A stretch of DNA of 64,000 nt from Pseudomonadota bacterium (lineage in GTDB: Bacteria > Myxococcota_A > Polyangia > Polyangiales > Polyangiaceae), in NCBI GenBank assembly GCA_023423895.1, contig JAFAER010000045.1:1-64000 (forward strand), written 5' to 3'. The notes under the pieces were generated by a model. That model was not told the DNA's origin, ran no database searches, and saw only the letters and a list, made by a program, of their open reading frames with translations. A program made the position numbers and the translations under genes. Positions 26,260 through 35,789 of the stretch are shown in pieces; within the stretch, counting starts at the first letter, position 1, and each line of letters starts with the position of its first letter.

Positions 26260-26567
26260 CGCCAACCAACCTCTCGTGAGAACCGTCGAAATCCCGAAAG
26301 AAACGCATGCGCCCCGAGCCCTGTTGGGAACCGAGCCGAGCGAGCAGCGCCTCCCAGCATAGCCTGTCTCGAGGGGCGCGCCGCGACACACGCGAGCCTT
26401 GTTTCATACGCCCGCCGAGGGATCGGGATCCCTCGGTCTCGGCGGGCTAGTGGCTGATTTTTTTGGAGAAGTTTGCGGGCGGGTGAGGCGGTGTAGGTGG
26501 GCGGCCGAGGCGTCTGCGTCGTTTTCGCAGGCAGCGCCGTCCTTGGCCGTCGCGCCTCGTGCCCTCG
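26260..26567 (-). other. Gene-free region between acs and the kinase gene
   Basis: About 308 bp without a gene, on the path from the acs stop to the kinase start (both minus strand). It contains the palindrome described separately and, on the minus strand, TATGCT about 90 nt before the kinase start as a possible -10 box. Confidence 0.5.
26413..26448 (+). repeat. Overlapping inverted repeats with alternative pairings, followed by T7
   Basis: A perfect 10-bp inverted repeat, CCGAGGGATC (26417-26426) with GATCCCTCGG (26429-26438), sits inside a second one, CCCGCCGAG (26413-26421) with CTCGGCGGG (26440-26448). The two pairings share bases, so only one can form at a time. Seven T residues follow at 26460-26466 on the + strand, giving terminator geometry in the direction opposite to both flanking genes. 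Confidence 0.75.
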
Positions 26568-28541
26568 TCACTCTTCGTCGGTGCGGAGCTTCGCGAGGAC
26601 GCTGAAGTCCTCGAGCGTCGACGTGTCGCCGCGCGGCTCGGTGTTGCCGGCTGCGATCTCCTTGAGCAGCCGCCGCATGATCTTCCCCGAGCGGGTCTTC
26701 GGGAGGGAGTCGGTGAAGCGGATCGCGTCCGGTCGGGCGAACTTACCGATCTCCTTGTCGATGTGCTCGGTCAGCTTGTGCTTCAGGTCCTTCGGATCCT
26801 GCCCCGTCTTGAGCGTGACGAACACGACGAGCGCCTGGCCCTTGAGGTCGTCCGGGCGGCCGACGGCGGCGGCCTCGGCAACGGCCGGGTGGCTGACGAG
26901 CGCGCTCTCGATCTCGGCGGTGCCGATGCGGTGACCCGCGACGTTCAGCACGTCGTCGATGCGGCCGACGACCCAGAAGTAGCCGTCCTCGTCGCGCCGT
27001 GCGCCGTCGCCGGTGAAGTAGACGTTCGGCATGACGTCCCAATACGTCTTGAGGAAGCGCTCGTCGTCGCCCCACAGGGTGCGCGCCATCGAGGGCCACG
27101 GCCGACGGATCACGAGCTTGCCGCCTTCGTTCGGAGCGCACTCGTCCCCGCGGTCCTTCACGACGGCGATGTCGACGCCGAAGGAGGGCAGGCCCGTCGA
27201 GCCGGGCTTCGAGTAGCAAGCGCCCGGAAGCGTCGTCAGCATGATCGAACCGGTCTCGGTCTGCCACCACGTGTCCACGATCGGGCAGCGCCCGCCGCCG
27301 ATGACGCGGTGGTACCAGGTCCACGCCTCGGGGTTGATCGGCTCACCGACGGACCCGAGCAGACGAAGCGACGACAGATCGTGCTTGGCCGGCCACTGGT
27401 CGCCGGCGCGGATGAACGCGCGGATCGCGGTCGGTGCGGTGTACAGGATCGTGACGCCGTGTTTCTCGATGATCCGCCAGAAGCGTGACCAGTCCGGGGC
27501 GTTCGGCGCCCCCTCGTACATCATCACGCTCGCTCCGCACGAGAGCGGCCCGTACACGAGATAGCTGTGCCCCGTCACCCAGCCGACGTCGGCGGTGCAC
27601 CAGTAGAGATCCCCCGGGCGGAGGTCGAAGACGTATTTCGTCGTGACGTGAGCGCCGGCGAGGTAGCCCGCCGTGGTGTGCATCACGCCCTTCGGCTTGC
27701 CGGTCGAACCGGACGTGTAGAGGATGAAGAGCGGGTGCTCCGCATCGAACGCCGGCGGGTGTTTCGCGAGCTCGAGGGCCGTCGAGCTCGGCGTCCGCGA
27801 GAGCGCGTCGTCCCACCAGATGTCACGCCCCTCCTTCATGGAGACATGGCACTGCTCGGAGCGCATTCGACGGAGCACGAGGACCTTTTCGATCGTCGGA
27901 GTCTTCTCGAGGGCCTCGTCGGCCATCTTCTTGAGCGGCACGATGTTTCCGCGCCGCCAAGCGCCGTCCTGCGTGAGGAGGACCTTGGCCTGGCAGTCGT
28001 TGATGCGGTCGCGCAGCGCGTCCGCGCTGAAGCCGCCGAAGATCACCGAGTGCGTCGCGCCGATGCGCGCGCATGCGAGCATCGCCACCGCCGTCTCGGG
28101 GACCATGCCCATGTAGATCGCGACGCGATCGCCGGCTTTCACCCCGAGATCGGCGAGCACCGCGGTGAGCCGAACGACCTCGTGGTGCAGCTCCCAGTAC
28201 GTGAGCGTGCGAACGTCGCCCGGCTCGCCTTCCCAGACGATGGCGGCCTTGGTGCGGTTCTCGGTCGTGAGGTGACGATCGAGGCAGCTCTCCGTCACGT
28301 TGAGCGTCGCCCCCACGAAGAACTTCGCCTTCGGGAGCTCCCACTCGCAGTACTTCGTCCACGGCGTCCGGAAGACGAGATCGAACGTCTCTTCGCGCCA
28401 GAACTCCTCCGGCTCGTCGAGCGACTTCCGGTACATCGTCGTGTACTCGGCGTGTGATCGCACCCGGGCCCCTTTGCAGAAGGTCTCGGACGGCTGGAAA
28501 CGGCGGTCTTCCTTCAGTCGCGATTCGATGCTGTCGCTCAT
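26568..28541 (-). CDS. acs: Acetyl-CoA synthetase (AMP-forming)
   Basis: Acs activates acetate to acetyl-CoA through acetyl-AMP. At 657 aa it is full length. Visible are the P-loop-like LFILYTSGSTGKPKGVMHTT (about 265-284), DTWWQTETGS, the hinge region YFTGDGARRDEDGYFWVVGR and the C-terminal lysine in RSGKIMRRLLKE that Pat-type acetyltransferases modify to switch the enzyme off. The start is ATG 28541 with GGAGAG 5 nt upstream; the longer frame to 28628 lacks support. It fits a lifestyle with acetate recycling and gluconeogenesis, alongside pckG at 33.8-35.6 kb. Confidence 0.97.
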   Translation of the reverse strand: MSDSIESRLKEDRRFQPSETFCKGARVRSHAEYTTMYRKSLDEPEEFWREETFDLVFRTPWTKYCEWELPKAKFFVGATLNVTESCLDRHLTTENRTKAAIVWEGEPGDVRTLTYWELHHEVVRLTAVLADLGVKAGDRVAIYMGMVPETAVAMLACARIGATHSVIFGGFSADALRDRINDCQAKVLLTQDGAWRRGNIVPLKKMADEALEKTPTIEKVLVLRRMRSEQCHVSMKEGRDIWWDDALSRTPSSTALELAKHPPAFDAEHPLFILYTSGSTGKPKGVMHTTAGYLAGAHVTTKYVFDLRPGDLYWCTADVGWVTGHSYLVYGPLSCGASVMMYEGAPNAPDWSRFWRIIEKHGVTILYTAPTAIRAFIRAGDQWPAKHDLSSLRLLGSVGEPINPEAWTWYHRVIGGGRCPIVDTWWQTETGSIMLTTLPGACYSKPGSTGLPSFGVDIAVVKDRGDECAPNEGGKLVIRRPWPSMARTLWGDDERFLKTYWDVMPNVYFTGDGARRDEDGYFWVVGRIDDVLNVAGHRIGTAEIESALVSHPAVAEAAAVGRPDDLKGQALVVFVTLKTGQDPKDLKHKLTEHIDKEIGKFARPDAIRFTDSLPKTRSGKIMRRLLKEIAAGNTEPRGDTSTLEDFSVLAKLRTDEE

Positions 28542-28604
28542 TGGGCTCTCCGGCGTGCTGCGACGCTGTGGTGCGGTCCCAGCGCCAAGCTCATGATCCG
28601 GAAT

Positions 28605-28618
28605 ACCGTTTAACCGGT
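28605..28618 (-). promoter_or_regulatory. Near-palindrome upstream of acs
   Basis: ACCGTTTAACCGGT is an almost perfect inverted repeat 64-77 bp upstream of the acs ATG, in an otherwise AT-poor region. On the minus strand TTGGGC and TATTCC flank it with about 14 bp between. It may be an operator at the acs promoter. Confidence 0.25.
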
Positions 28619-28701
28619 CGCCCAACAAGCAGCGCTGATCCGCCGCGCGAAGAAGTGCTCGGCCGCGGAGGGCCGACGGCCTCGTCCCCCCCTCCGCAGT
28701 G

Positions 28702-31245
28702 TCAGGCCGCGCGCGCGGTCCCGGAGCCGACGGTGGGCGGTCGCACGCCAGCCCGCTGACGGACGAATGCTTCGAGCTCGTTCGGAGGCAGGGCCCGTGA
28801 GAAGAGAAAGCCCTGGAACGCGCGGCAGCCGATGCTCGCGAGGAACGCTGCCTGTTCGGCGGTCTCGACTCCTTCGGCGACCGGCTCCATGCGGAGCGTC
28901 GTTGCCATCGCCACGATCAGCCGAGCGATCGCAGCGCTGTCGGCGTCGTGCGGCAAGCCGGTCACGAACGAACGATCGATCTTCAGGGCATCGAGCTTGA
29001 AGCGTTTGAGGTACCCGAGCGACGAGTATCCCGTGCCGAAGTCGTCGAGCGCGATGCGGACCCCGCGCGCCCGGACCGCGTCGAGCGTTGCGATCACCTT
29101 CGCGGCGTCGTGGAGCATGATGCCCTCGGTCAGCTCGACCTCGAGGAGCTCCGGCGGCAGCTGCGTGCGCGCGAGCGCGCGCTCGATTGTCTCGACGAGG
29201 TGACCCTGACGGAAGCTGACGCCCGAGACGTTGACCGAGACGCGTGGTACGGCAACGCCCCCGTCGAGCCAGCTCTTCGCCTGTGCGCACGCGGCCATCA
29301 TGGCCCATCGATCGATGTCGGCGATGAGACCGCTCTGCTCTGCGATGGGGATGAACTCTGCGGGCGAGACGACCCCGAGCTCGGGCGACGTCCAGCGGAG
29401 GAGCGCCTCGACCCCGAGGATCTCCTCGTCGCCAGCAGAGATCTGCGGCTGGTAGTGCAGGACGAGCTCGTCGCCGCGATTGAGCGCGCGCCGGAGGCCT
29501 TCCTTGATCGCGAGCGCGCGCGCAGACGTGGCCGCGAGCTCCGAAGTGAAGAACGCGAAGGCATTCCGACCGAGCGCCTTCGCCTGGTACATCGCGGCGT
29601 CAGCCTCCTTGATCAAGGTCTCGGCGTCGGTCGCCGGCGTGCTCACGGCGATCCCGACGCTGGCGGTCACCGAGATCTCGTGATGTGCGACGTGCATGGG
29701 CTCGGCGAGGCGCGCCAGGATCTCGGTGGCTGCCCGCGTCGCCCCCACCTCGTCGCAAGACGGAAGGACGACCGTGAACTCGTCTCCGCCGAACCGCGCG
29801 ACGAGGTCATCCTCTCGGATGCAGGTCCGAATGCGGGTGGCGGCCTCGATGAGCACGGCGTCTCCGACGGCGCGCCCCAGCGTGTCGTTGATCAGCTTGA
29901 AGCGATCCAGGTCGACGAAGAGCACGGCGGTGGGCTTCGAGCTCCGCCGAGCTCGAGCGAGTCCGAGCGCGAGATGTTCCTCGAAGGAGGGGCGGTTCGC
30001 GAGATCGGTCAGCCGGTCGTTGCGAGCGATCTGCTCGGCGAGCGCCTGCGCCCGCCGGCGCACCGTGACGTCTTCCTGGGCGACCACGTAGTGATGCGTG
30101 CGCCCGCGCTCGTCGAGGAGCGGTGTCACCCGCTCGAAGGTGACGTACTCCTCGCCGTTGTCCCTCTCGCGGAGCACCTCGCCGGTCCACACCTTGCCGG
30201 CGCGGAGCGTGGCCTCGATGTCCTCCAGCGCCGCCGGCGTGCGCATTCGCTCGGGCCGGAGCTCGACGGCCGGCCGACCGACGATGTCGACGCTCTTGAG
30301 CCCGCTCATCCGCTCGAACGCGGCGTTCGCCCATTCGACGTTCCCTTTGGCGTCGAGGATGAGGATCGCCCCGAGCGACGTCGCTACGGCCGCGCTCTGA
30401 ATGGCGAGCAACGCCTGATGCTCGGCGAGCTGGAGGACGAGTCCGAGCCTCCCGGTGAACGACGCCAGCGCTCCGAGGTGCTCTCCGCCGAGGACGCGCG
30501 AGCGCACGCCGATCCCGAGCACCCCCCGTCTTCCACTCGGCGTGGCAACGGGAAGCACGGCGACCTGCGCGATCCCTGCGGACGCAAGCTTTGCGGCGCA
30601 GCTCGCGTCGGCGAGCTCGGAGACGTCCACGGCTTTCCCGCCGGGCCTCGCGGCCGCGCCGAGGGCGAGAAGGTCGGCCTCGGCAATGTCGGTCGCGTCT
30701 CCTGCGCAGGCGTCCACGTGGAGCTCGCCCAGCGTCAGCCATACGAGCGGATAGGGCATCGACGAGGCGAGCGACTTGCAGATGCGCTGCGCGAGCTTTC
30801 GTGTCGGGCATCCCCGCAGGACGAAGCCGTCGAGCGCGCACTCGAGCTCCCGGAGCACGGACTGCACGTGAAACGATGTCTGATCGTGGGCGACGCCCGT
30901 GACGCCGATCACGCGGCCATCCTGGTCACGCACGAGCGCGCCCTGGAAGACGACGGTGCGAACGTCGCCTTGCTTCGTCACGAGACGCACCTGCGAGCGT
31001 GTCACGAGCTCGCCGCGGTACATCGCTTCGACGGCGGCAGCGAAGCCGCCCCGGTCCTCGGGATGGATGAAGTCGATCGCGTCACGCCCGAGGCTCTCGT
31101 CGACCCCGTAGCCGGACAGCTCGGTCCAGCTTGCGCTGAGTAGCTCCCACTTGTGCTCGCGGGTACGGAAAATCACGTCCCTCGAAGTGTCGAGCATGTC
31201 GTCGACGATCCGTTGGAGGTGGGCGTTTGCGAGGGACGCTTCCAT
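28702..31245 (-). CDS. PAS-PAS-GGDEF-EAL cyclic di-GMP turnover protein
   Basis: An 847-residue sensor with both synthesis and hydrolysis domains for cyclic di-GMP. Order: PAS 1 (about 20-130, with HPEDR), a GAF-like region (about 145-270), PAS 2 (about 280-395), GGDEF (410-570) and EAL (590-835). GGDEF is canonical at 486-490 with an RxxD inhibition site (REDD) five residues before. The EAL motif is at 613-615, and NVSG, LTEG, DDFGTGYSS, KIDRSF and EGVET are all present, so phosphodiesterase activity is expected. No membrane segment is visible. The start is ATG 31245; the frame stays open to 31560 but overlaps the promoter region of a divergent gene. Net activity is probably set by the PAS/GAF ligand. 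Confidence 0.93.
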   Translation of the reverse strand: MEASLANAHLQRIVDDMLDTSRDVIFRTREHKWELLSASWTELSGYGVDESLGRDAIDFIHPEDRGGFAAAVEAMYRGELVTRSQVRLVTKQGDVRTVVFQGALVRDQDGRVIGVTGVAHDQTSFHVQSVLRELECALDGFVLRGCPTRKLAQRICKSLASSMPYPLVWLTLGELHVDACAGDATDIAEADLLALGAAARPGGKAVDVSELADASCAAKLASAGIAQVAVLPVATPSGRRGVLGIGVRSRVLGGEHLGALASFTGRLGLVLQLAEHQALLAIQSAAVATSLGAILILDAKGNVEWANAAFERMSGLKSVDIVGRPAVELRPERMRTPAALEDIEATLRAGKVWTGEVLRERDNGEEYVTFERVTPLLDERGRTHHYVVAQEDVTVRRRAQALAEQIARNDRLTDLANRPSFEEHLALGLARARRSSKPTAVLFVDLDRFKLINDTLGRAVGDAVLIEAATRIRTCIREDDLVARFGGDEFTVVLPSCDEVGATRAATEILARLAEPMHVAHHEISVTASVGIAVSTPATDAETLIKEADAAMYQAKALGRNAFAFFTSELAATSARALAIKEGLRRALNRGDELVLHYQPQISAGDEEILGVEALLRWTSPELGVVSPAEFIPIAEQSGLIADIDRWAMMAACAQAKSWLDGGVAVPRVSVNVSGVSFRQGHLVETIERALARTQLPPELLEVELTEGIMLHDAAKVIATLDAVRARGVRIALDDFGTGYSSLGYLKRFKLDALKIDRSFVTGLPHDADSAAIARLIVAMATTLRMEPVAEGVETAEQAAFLASIGCRAFQGFLFSRALPPNELEAFVRQRAGVRPPTVGSGTARAA

Positions 31246-31371
31246 GCCTTGTCGGGGGTAACGGCATCGACGTCGTGGTTGTTCACTCGCGACGGAGCGC
31301 GTTTTTCGAGCTCGACCATGCCCTCTGCTGCCTGGCCAGAGGAATGCATCGACCTGATCAGAGGTGAACCG

Positions 31372-31614
31372 ATGGGAGATGAACGACCCGCCGTCGAAAG
31401 GAACCCGAAGCAAGGCCCCACGTTGCCCGAAGGCGAAGGAGAGTCGGCGCGGCGCCGCGAGGGCATCGAGAAGGGCGGGGGCCACCCGTTGACCGAGCAG
31501 CTCGAAGACGGGCAGCTCCGTGGGACAGACGAGGACGGACGCCACACGACCGGGACGCACGGCGGACCGACCAAGGAAGGAGGCGGTCGCGAGCCCGACC
31601 GTCCCAAGCGCTGA
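31372..31614 (+). CDS. Small hydrophilic protein, 80 aa
   Basis: An unrecognised, strongly polar protein rich in Gly, Glu, Arg and Thr, with GGPTKEGGGREPDRPKR at its end; it is likely disordered. The start ATG 31372 has GAGGTG about 5 nt upstream. Support is the ribosome-binding site, a neat fit between the divergent EAL gene and the convergent metallopeptidase (stops 4 bp apart), and stress-protein-like composition. It could still be spurious. Confidence 0.55.
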   Translation: MGDERPAVERNPKQGPTLPEGEGESARRREGIEKGGGHPLTEQLEDGQLRGTDEDGRHTTGTHGGPTKEGGGREPDRPKR

Positions 31615-31618
31615 CGCG

Positions 31619-32920
31619 TCAGGTGCGCTTCGGATGCATCGCGCCGGCGAGCGCGATGAGCTGCTCGTAGTGCTTCTCCATCGGGCGTAGCTGCACCTCG
31701 TCCATGAACGAGGTGAACGCGAAGTAGGGGAGGAGCGTCGACCAGCGGTCGAGCCACGACGGCCGATGCTTCGGGCGCGCGAGCAGTCCCATGTTGCGCA
31801 GCTCGGCGAGCGCGATCACGTCGTCGAGCGCGATGCGTCCCGCGACGAGCATCTCGACCTCGTCGCGGAAACCCGCGCGCACGAAGGTCGAGAGAAACGC
31901 GTACACGTGTAGCAGCCCGGCGAGGTAGCAGGCATCCTTCGTGAACGGCGCTCCGCCCGCCACCAGGCCTCCTCGATAGATCCGGACGACGTCGAGATAC
32001 GCGTCGCGCTGCGATGCGCCGCGACCGGTCAACCAACGAAAGACGTCGAGAAAGCTCGCTCCGTCTTCCGCCATCTCGACCATCTTGACGCGCACGGCGA
32101 GGCGCTCGAGCCGCGGCGTAGCGAGTGCCCGGTGGTGCAGCTCGGCGAAAACGGCGAGCCCTTCCTGCGTGGGCGTCGTCCGCGGTCCACCCGACTTGAG
32201 GAACGGCGCGAGCGCCTGGCTGGCGCCGTTCTGTGCCGTGAAGGCATGTGTTTCGACTTCGTGGACGAACAGGCCCTCGGCTTCCCAAGGCTCGAACACC
32301 GCGTCGGTTCGGATGCGGACGCGCGTCATGCCCGCGATCGCCTTCGACGTGCAGCGGTCGTCGAGGAGGACGTCGATGTCGATCTTCGGCCGGTGAGCGC
32401 GGATGCGCTCCGAGAGCTCGGCGGCGAGCTGCGCGGCCGTGTGCTTCTTCGGCGTGCGGTCTTTGGCTTCGTCCCAGCCATGGAGGCGCAGCCGCGCGAA
32501 CAAGTGGTCGGCGAGCTCGACGTTGCGAGGGAAGTGCGTGCCGTGCGGATCGCCCCACGACGTAGTGCGAGCCCCGCCGTAGATCTCGCGCGAGACGTCG
32601 CCGAACGTCTTCGTCCCGACGCTCACAAGGAGGCGATTGCGGTCGACCGCGGATCGGACCGCCGACCGGAGGTATGTCGGGATGGGCTCGTCGCCTTCGA
32701 TTGAACGGGCCAGCCGCTCCAAGCGGACCGTCTCGTCCTCGAGCGCATCGTGATCGATCGCGTACACGGGCTCGGGCAAGCGCCCGCACTTCGCCGCGAA
32801 GAACTTCTCCTCCACGTCGCGCGACCACGCGATGTCCTCGAGGAGGTTCCCTTTCGACTTCAGAGACGTGAGCGCTCGGCTCACGCGTTCGAGGAGCTCA
32901 CGCGCGTCGTCGGCGTGCAT
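31619..32920 (-). CDS. DUF1704 (QEGLA-motif) metallopeptidase-like protein
   Basis: A 433-residue member of the family annotated as flavohemoglobin expression-modulating QEGLA motif protein. The zinc site HEVETH (HExxxH) is at 220-225, and the QEGLA motif (252-256, TQEGLAVFAE) supplies a third ligand E253. Eukaryotic relatives (KIAA0895/MATCAP) are tubulin tyrosine carboxypeptidases with the same arrangement, so a carboxypeptidase-type activity is likely; the bacterial substrate is unknown. It has no signal peptide. It begins 18 nt after the upstream lipoprotein stop, forming a minus-strand unit with pckG. Confidence 0.88.
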   Translation of the reverse strand: MHADDARELLERVSRALTSLKSKGNLLEDIAWSRDVEEKFFAAKCGRLPEPVYAIDHDALEDETVRLERLARSIEGDEPIPTYLRSAVRSAVDRNRLLVSVGTKTFGDVSREIYGGARTTSWGDPHGTHFPRNVELADHLFARLRLHGWDEAKDRTPKKHTAAQLAAELSERIRAHRPKIDIDVLLDDRCTSKAIAGMTRVRIRTDAVFEPWEAEGLFVHEVETHAFTAQNGASQALAPFLKSGGPRTTPTQEGLAVFAELHHRALATPRLERLAVRVKMVEMAEDGASFLDVFRWLTGRGASQRDAYLDVVRIYRGGLVAGGAPFTKDACYLAGLLHVYAFLSTFVRAGFRDEVEMLVAGRIALDDVIALAELRNMGLLARPKHRPSWLDRWSTLLPYFAFTSFMDEVQLRPMEKHYEQLIALAGAMHPKRT

Positions 32921-32938
32921 TCCGAAGTGGTCGAGCGC

Positions 32939-33829
32939 TCAGCGCGCCTTCTTCGAAGGAGTCCCGGTGGGCGCGCTGGGGATGCCCGGCAGCCCGCCGA
33001 GCCCGCCGAGTCCACCCATCAGCGCCGACATGTCGACGACGCGGTAGTCGGAGGGCACGACGAAGCGATCGTCCGCGAGGGCCTTCTTGTCGATCTTCGT
33101 CGTCTCCATGCGGGTCTCCTCTGCGCCGGTCGCATCGAACGCGATCACGCGCAGTGGGAACCTGTTGGCTCCGCTGGCCACGGTCGCGACGGTGAGCTCG
33201 GGAGACGACCAGCCGAGATCGGACAGGTCGATCCAGGTGAGGCCTTCGGCCACGCAGACCTCGGCCTTCTTGCCCTCGCTCGTCACGTTCCAGATCTCGC
33301 AGCCGTATCCCGCGACGACGTCCTTCTTCGACGTCTTCTCGATCTGTGGCGGCTGCGAGGGCGTCGTCCCTTTCGGCGCGTTCGGTATGCCTGGGATCTG
33401 CCCCGTCGGCAGGTTCTTCATCTTCTCGAAGTCGACAACCATCGCCATCTTCTGCGCGGGGACGAGGATGAAGCCCTTCTTGGCGGGCGCATCGACGAGG
33501 AACGCGCCGCCGGATGCGAGCATGGGGTTCGCGCCGAGCGCGCCACCCGCCGTCATGTCGATGCGGTACTTCGGCTTCTTGATGCCGAAGACGAGCTGCT
33601 GCGGCCCAGCCTTCGCGGCCGCGCCCTTCGTCGTCAGGTTCGCCGTGATCTCGCCTTCGAAGTCGGTCCCGAGAAAGGACAAAACGCCGCCACCGGCCCC
33701 CGTCGGAGCCGCGGTGCCGGCGTCGTCGCCCTTCCCGAGCTTTGCCTTCAGCTTGTCGCAGCCCGAGAGCAGGCCGAGGACGAGGCACGCGGCGATCAGC
33801 GACGCGTGCCTCGTGCTGCGGATCGGCAT
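32939..33829 (-). CDS. Lipoprotein, 296 aa, possibly DUF4412-like
   Basis: The signal peptide ends in LLSGC (Cys near residue 24), a good lipobox. The mature part reads as a beta-rich domain (GEITANLTTKG, QQLVFGIKKPKYRIDM, GYGCEIWNVTSEGKKAEVCVAEGLTWIDLS), which resembles DUF4412-like outer-membrane lipoproteins. It ends in a flexible Met/Gly/Leu/Pro tail. The ATG shares one base with the pckG stop, so it is likely translated by reinitiation. Why a lipoprotein is coupled to PEP carboxykinase is not evident. Confidence 0.75.
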   Translation of the reverse strand: MPIRSTRHASLIAACLVLGLLSGCDKLKAKLGKGDDAGTAAPTGAGGGVLSFLGTDFEGEITANLTTKGAAAKAGPQQLVFGIKKPKYRIDMTAGGALGANPMLASGGAFLVDAPAKKGFILVPAQKMAMVVDFEKMKNLPTGQIPGIPNAPKGTTPSQPPQIEKTSKKDVVAGYGCEIWNVTSEGKKAEVCVAEGLTWIDLSDLGWSSPELTVATVASGANRFPLRVIAFDATGAEETRMETTKIDKKALADDRFVVPSDYRVVDMSALMGGLGGLGGLPGIPSAPTGTPSKKAR

Positions 33830-35640
33830 CAGCCGTGTCCGCCCTTGACCGCCTCGATGCGCGCGAGGAGCAGCTCGTTGTGGAGCTTGAGCGCACGCGG
33901 CATCGCAGCGCCGATGGTCTCGAAGAACTCGCCGTAGGAGCGGATCTCCTTCTCCCACTCGTCGAGATCGATGTGCGTCGCCTCGTCGACCTTCTCGTGC
34001 GAGATGTCGAGACCGGAGAGATCGAGATCACCCGCCTTCGGCACCCAGCCGAACAGGGTCTCCTGGCCGCCGACGCGCAGGCGCGCGCGGTCGACGATCC
34101 ACTTGAGGACGCGCATGTTCTCGCCGAAGCCTGGCCAGAGGAACTTGCCGTCCTTGCTCTTGCGGAACCAGTTGACGAGGAAGAACTTCGGCGGCTGCGT
34201 CAGCGCCGACTGCATCTGCAGCCAGTGCTGGAAGTACTCGCCCATGTTGTACCCGCAGAACGGGAGCATCGCGAACGGGTCGCGGCGGACGATGCCGACC
34301 TTGCCGGTCGCGGCGGCCGTGGTCTCCGACCCGAGCGTCGCGCCGAAGAAGACGCCGTGCATCCAGGAGAACGCCTGCATGACGAGCGGCACCGTCGTTG
34401 CGCGGCGGCCGCCGAAGATGATCGCGCTGATCGGGACGCCCTGCGGGTCGTCGTAGAAGCGCGAGAGGCACGGGTTGTTCGTCGCCGGAGCGGTGAAGCG
34501 CGCGTTCGGGTGCGCGGCCTTCTCCGTCGACTTCGACGTCCAGGGATTGCCCTTCCAGTCGATGAGCTCGGGCGGCACCGGACCGTCCTTGCCCTCCCAC
34601 CAGACGTCGCCGTCCGGCGTGCGCGCCACGTTCGTGAAGATCGTGTCGCGCATGACCGTCTGCATGGCGTTCGGGTTCGACTCGTAGCTCGTGCCCGGCG
34701 CCACGCCGAAGTAGCCGTTCTCCGGGTTGACGGCGTAGAGGCGGCCGTCCTCACCGACGCGCATCCACGCGATGTCGTCACCGACGGTCCAGATCTTCCA
34801 GCCCTTGAAGCGCTTGGGCGGGATCATCATCGCGAAGTTCGTCTTGCCGCAGGCGCTCGGGAACGCCGCCGCCACGTACGTCATCTCGCCCTCGGGGCTC
34901 TCGACGCCGAGGATGAGCATGTGCTCCGCGAGCCAGCCTTCCTGCTTGCCGAGGTAGCTGCCGATGCGGAGCGCGAGGCACTTCTTCCCGAGGAGGACGT
35001 TGCCGCCGTAGCCGGAGCCGACGGACCAGATCGTGTTGTCCTGCGGGAAGTGGCAGATGAAGCGGCGCTCCGGGTTGCAGTCGAGCGTGGAGTGCAGGCC
35101 GCGGTTGAAGTCGTTCGAGTCGCCGAGCATGTCGAGCGCGATGCGACCCATGCGGGTCATGATCCGCATGTTGAGCACGACGTAGATGCTGTCGGTCAGC
35201 TCGACGCCGACCTTCGACATCTTCGAGCCGGCCGGTCCCATGATGTACGGCACGACGTACATCGTGCGGCCCTTCATCGAGCCGTCGAAGAGCTTGCCGA
35301 GCTTGGCGTAGGCCTCGCTGGGCGCCATCCAGTTGTTGGTGGGGCCGGCCTCGTCCTTTGTCGGCGTGCAGATGAACGTGAGCTGCTCGACGCGCGCGAC
35401 GTCGTTCGGGTTCGAGCGGTGCAGGTAGCAGCCGGGGAGCTTCTCCTGGTTCAGCGGCTCGATGATCTTCTGCGCGACGGCCTCGTCCGTCAGCCGCTGC
35501 TTCTCGGCCTCGCTGCCGTCGCACCAGACGATCCGGTCCGGCTTCGTGAGCGCGGCCATCTCCGCGACCCACTTGAGCAGTTGATCGTTCTTGGTAAGTG
35601 GTTTGCCCGACGAATCCTGTGGGAAGGAGGCGACGCTCAT
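33829..35640 (-). CDS. pckG: Phosphoenolpyruvate carboxykinase (GTP)
   Basis: The enzyme converts oxaloacetate and GTP to PEP and CO2, the entry to gluconeogenesis. It is the GTP type: the catalytic Cys and P-loop are together in AAFPSACGKTNFAM, and RMGRIALDMLG, HFPQDNTIWSVGSGYGGN and FCGYNMGEYFQHWL are conserved landmarks. At 603 aa it is full length. The start is ATG 35640. It is divergent from a crotonase gene with a 149-bp shared upstream region. With acs it would feed acetate-derived carbon to sugar and to the glycogen genes found later in the window. Confidence 0.97.
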   Translation of the reverse strand: MSVASFPQDSSGKPLTKNDQLLKWVAEMAALTKPDRIVWCDGSEAEKQRLTDEAVAQKIIEPLNQEKLPGCYLHRSNPNDVARVEQLTFICTPTKDEAGPTNNWMAPSEAYAKLGKLFDGSMKGRTMYVVPYIMGPAGSKMSKVGVELTDSIYVVLNMRIMTRMGRIALDMLGDSNDFNRGLHSTLDCNPERRFICHFPQDNTIWSVGSGYGGNVLLGKKCLALRIGSYLGKQEGWLAEHMLILGVESPEGEMTYVAAAFPSACGKTNFAMMIPPKRFKGWKIWTVGDDIAWMRVGEDGRLYAVNPENGYFGVAPGTSYESNPNAMQTVMRDTIFTNVARTPDGDVWWEGKDGPVPPELIDWKGNPWTSKSTEKAAHPNARFTAPATNNPCLSRFYDDPQGVPISAIIFGGRRATTVPLVMQAFSWMHGVFFGATLGSETTAAATGKVGIVRRDPFAMLPFCGYNMGEYFQHWLQMQSALTQPPKFFLVNWFRKSKDGKFLWPGFGENMRVLKWIVDRARLRVGGQETLFGWVPKAGDLDLSGLDISHEKVDEATHIDLDEWEKEIRSYGEFFETIGAAMPRALKLHNELLLARIEAVKGGHG

Positions 35641-35789
35641 AGTGGCGTCTTTACCGCAGCTTTCGCGGTAGTGCACCCCCCATCAAAGCTCTGCAGCACG
35701 TGCGGCGAGTTTTCCCTGCCGAGCGTCGGCGACACTCAGAAATGCGGTGCGAGCGCTCGGGCAAGAGGTGAGCTATCCGTCTGACGGCG

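Noticed and set aside
31246..31560. A 105-residue N-terminal extension of the GGDEF-EAL protein
   Set aside because: The extra residues have no domain and overlap the divergent small gene with its own ribosome-binding site; the PAS fold begins after ATG 31245.
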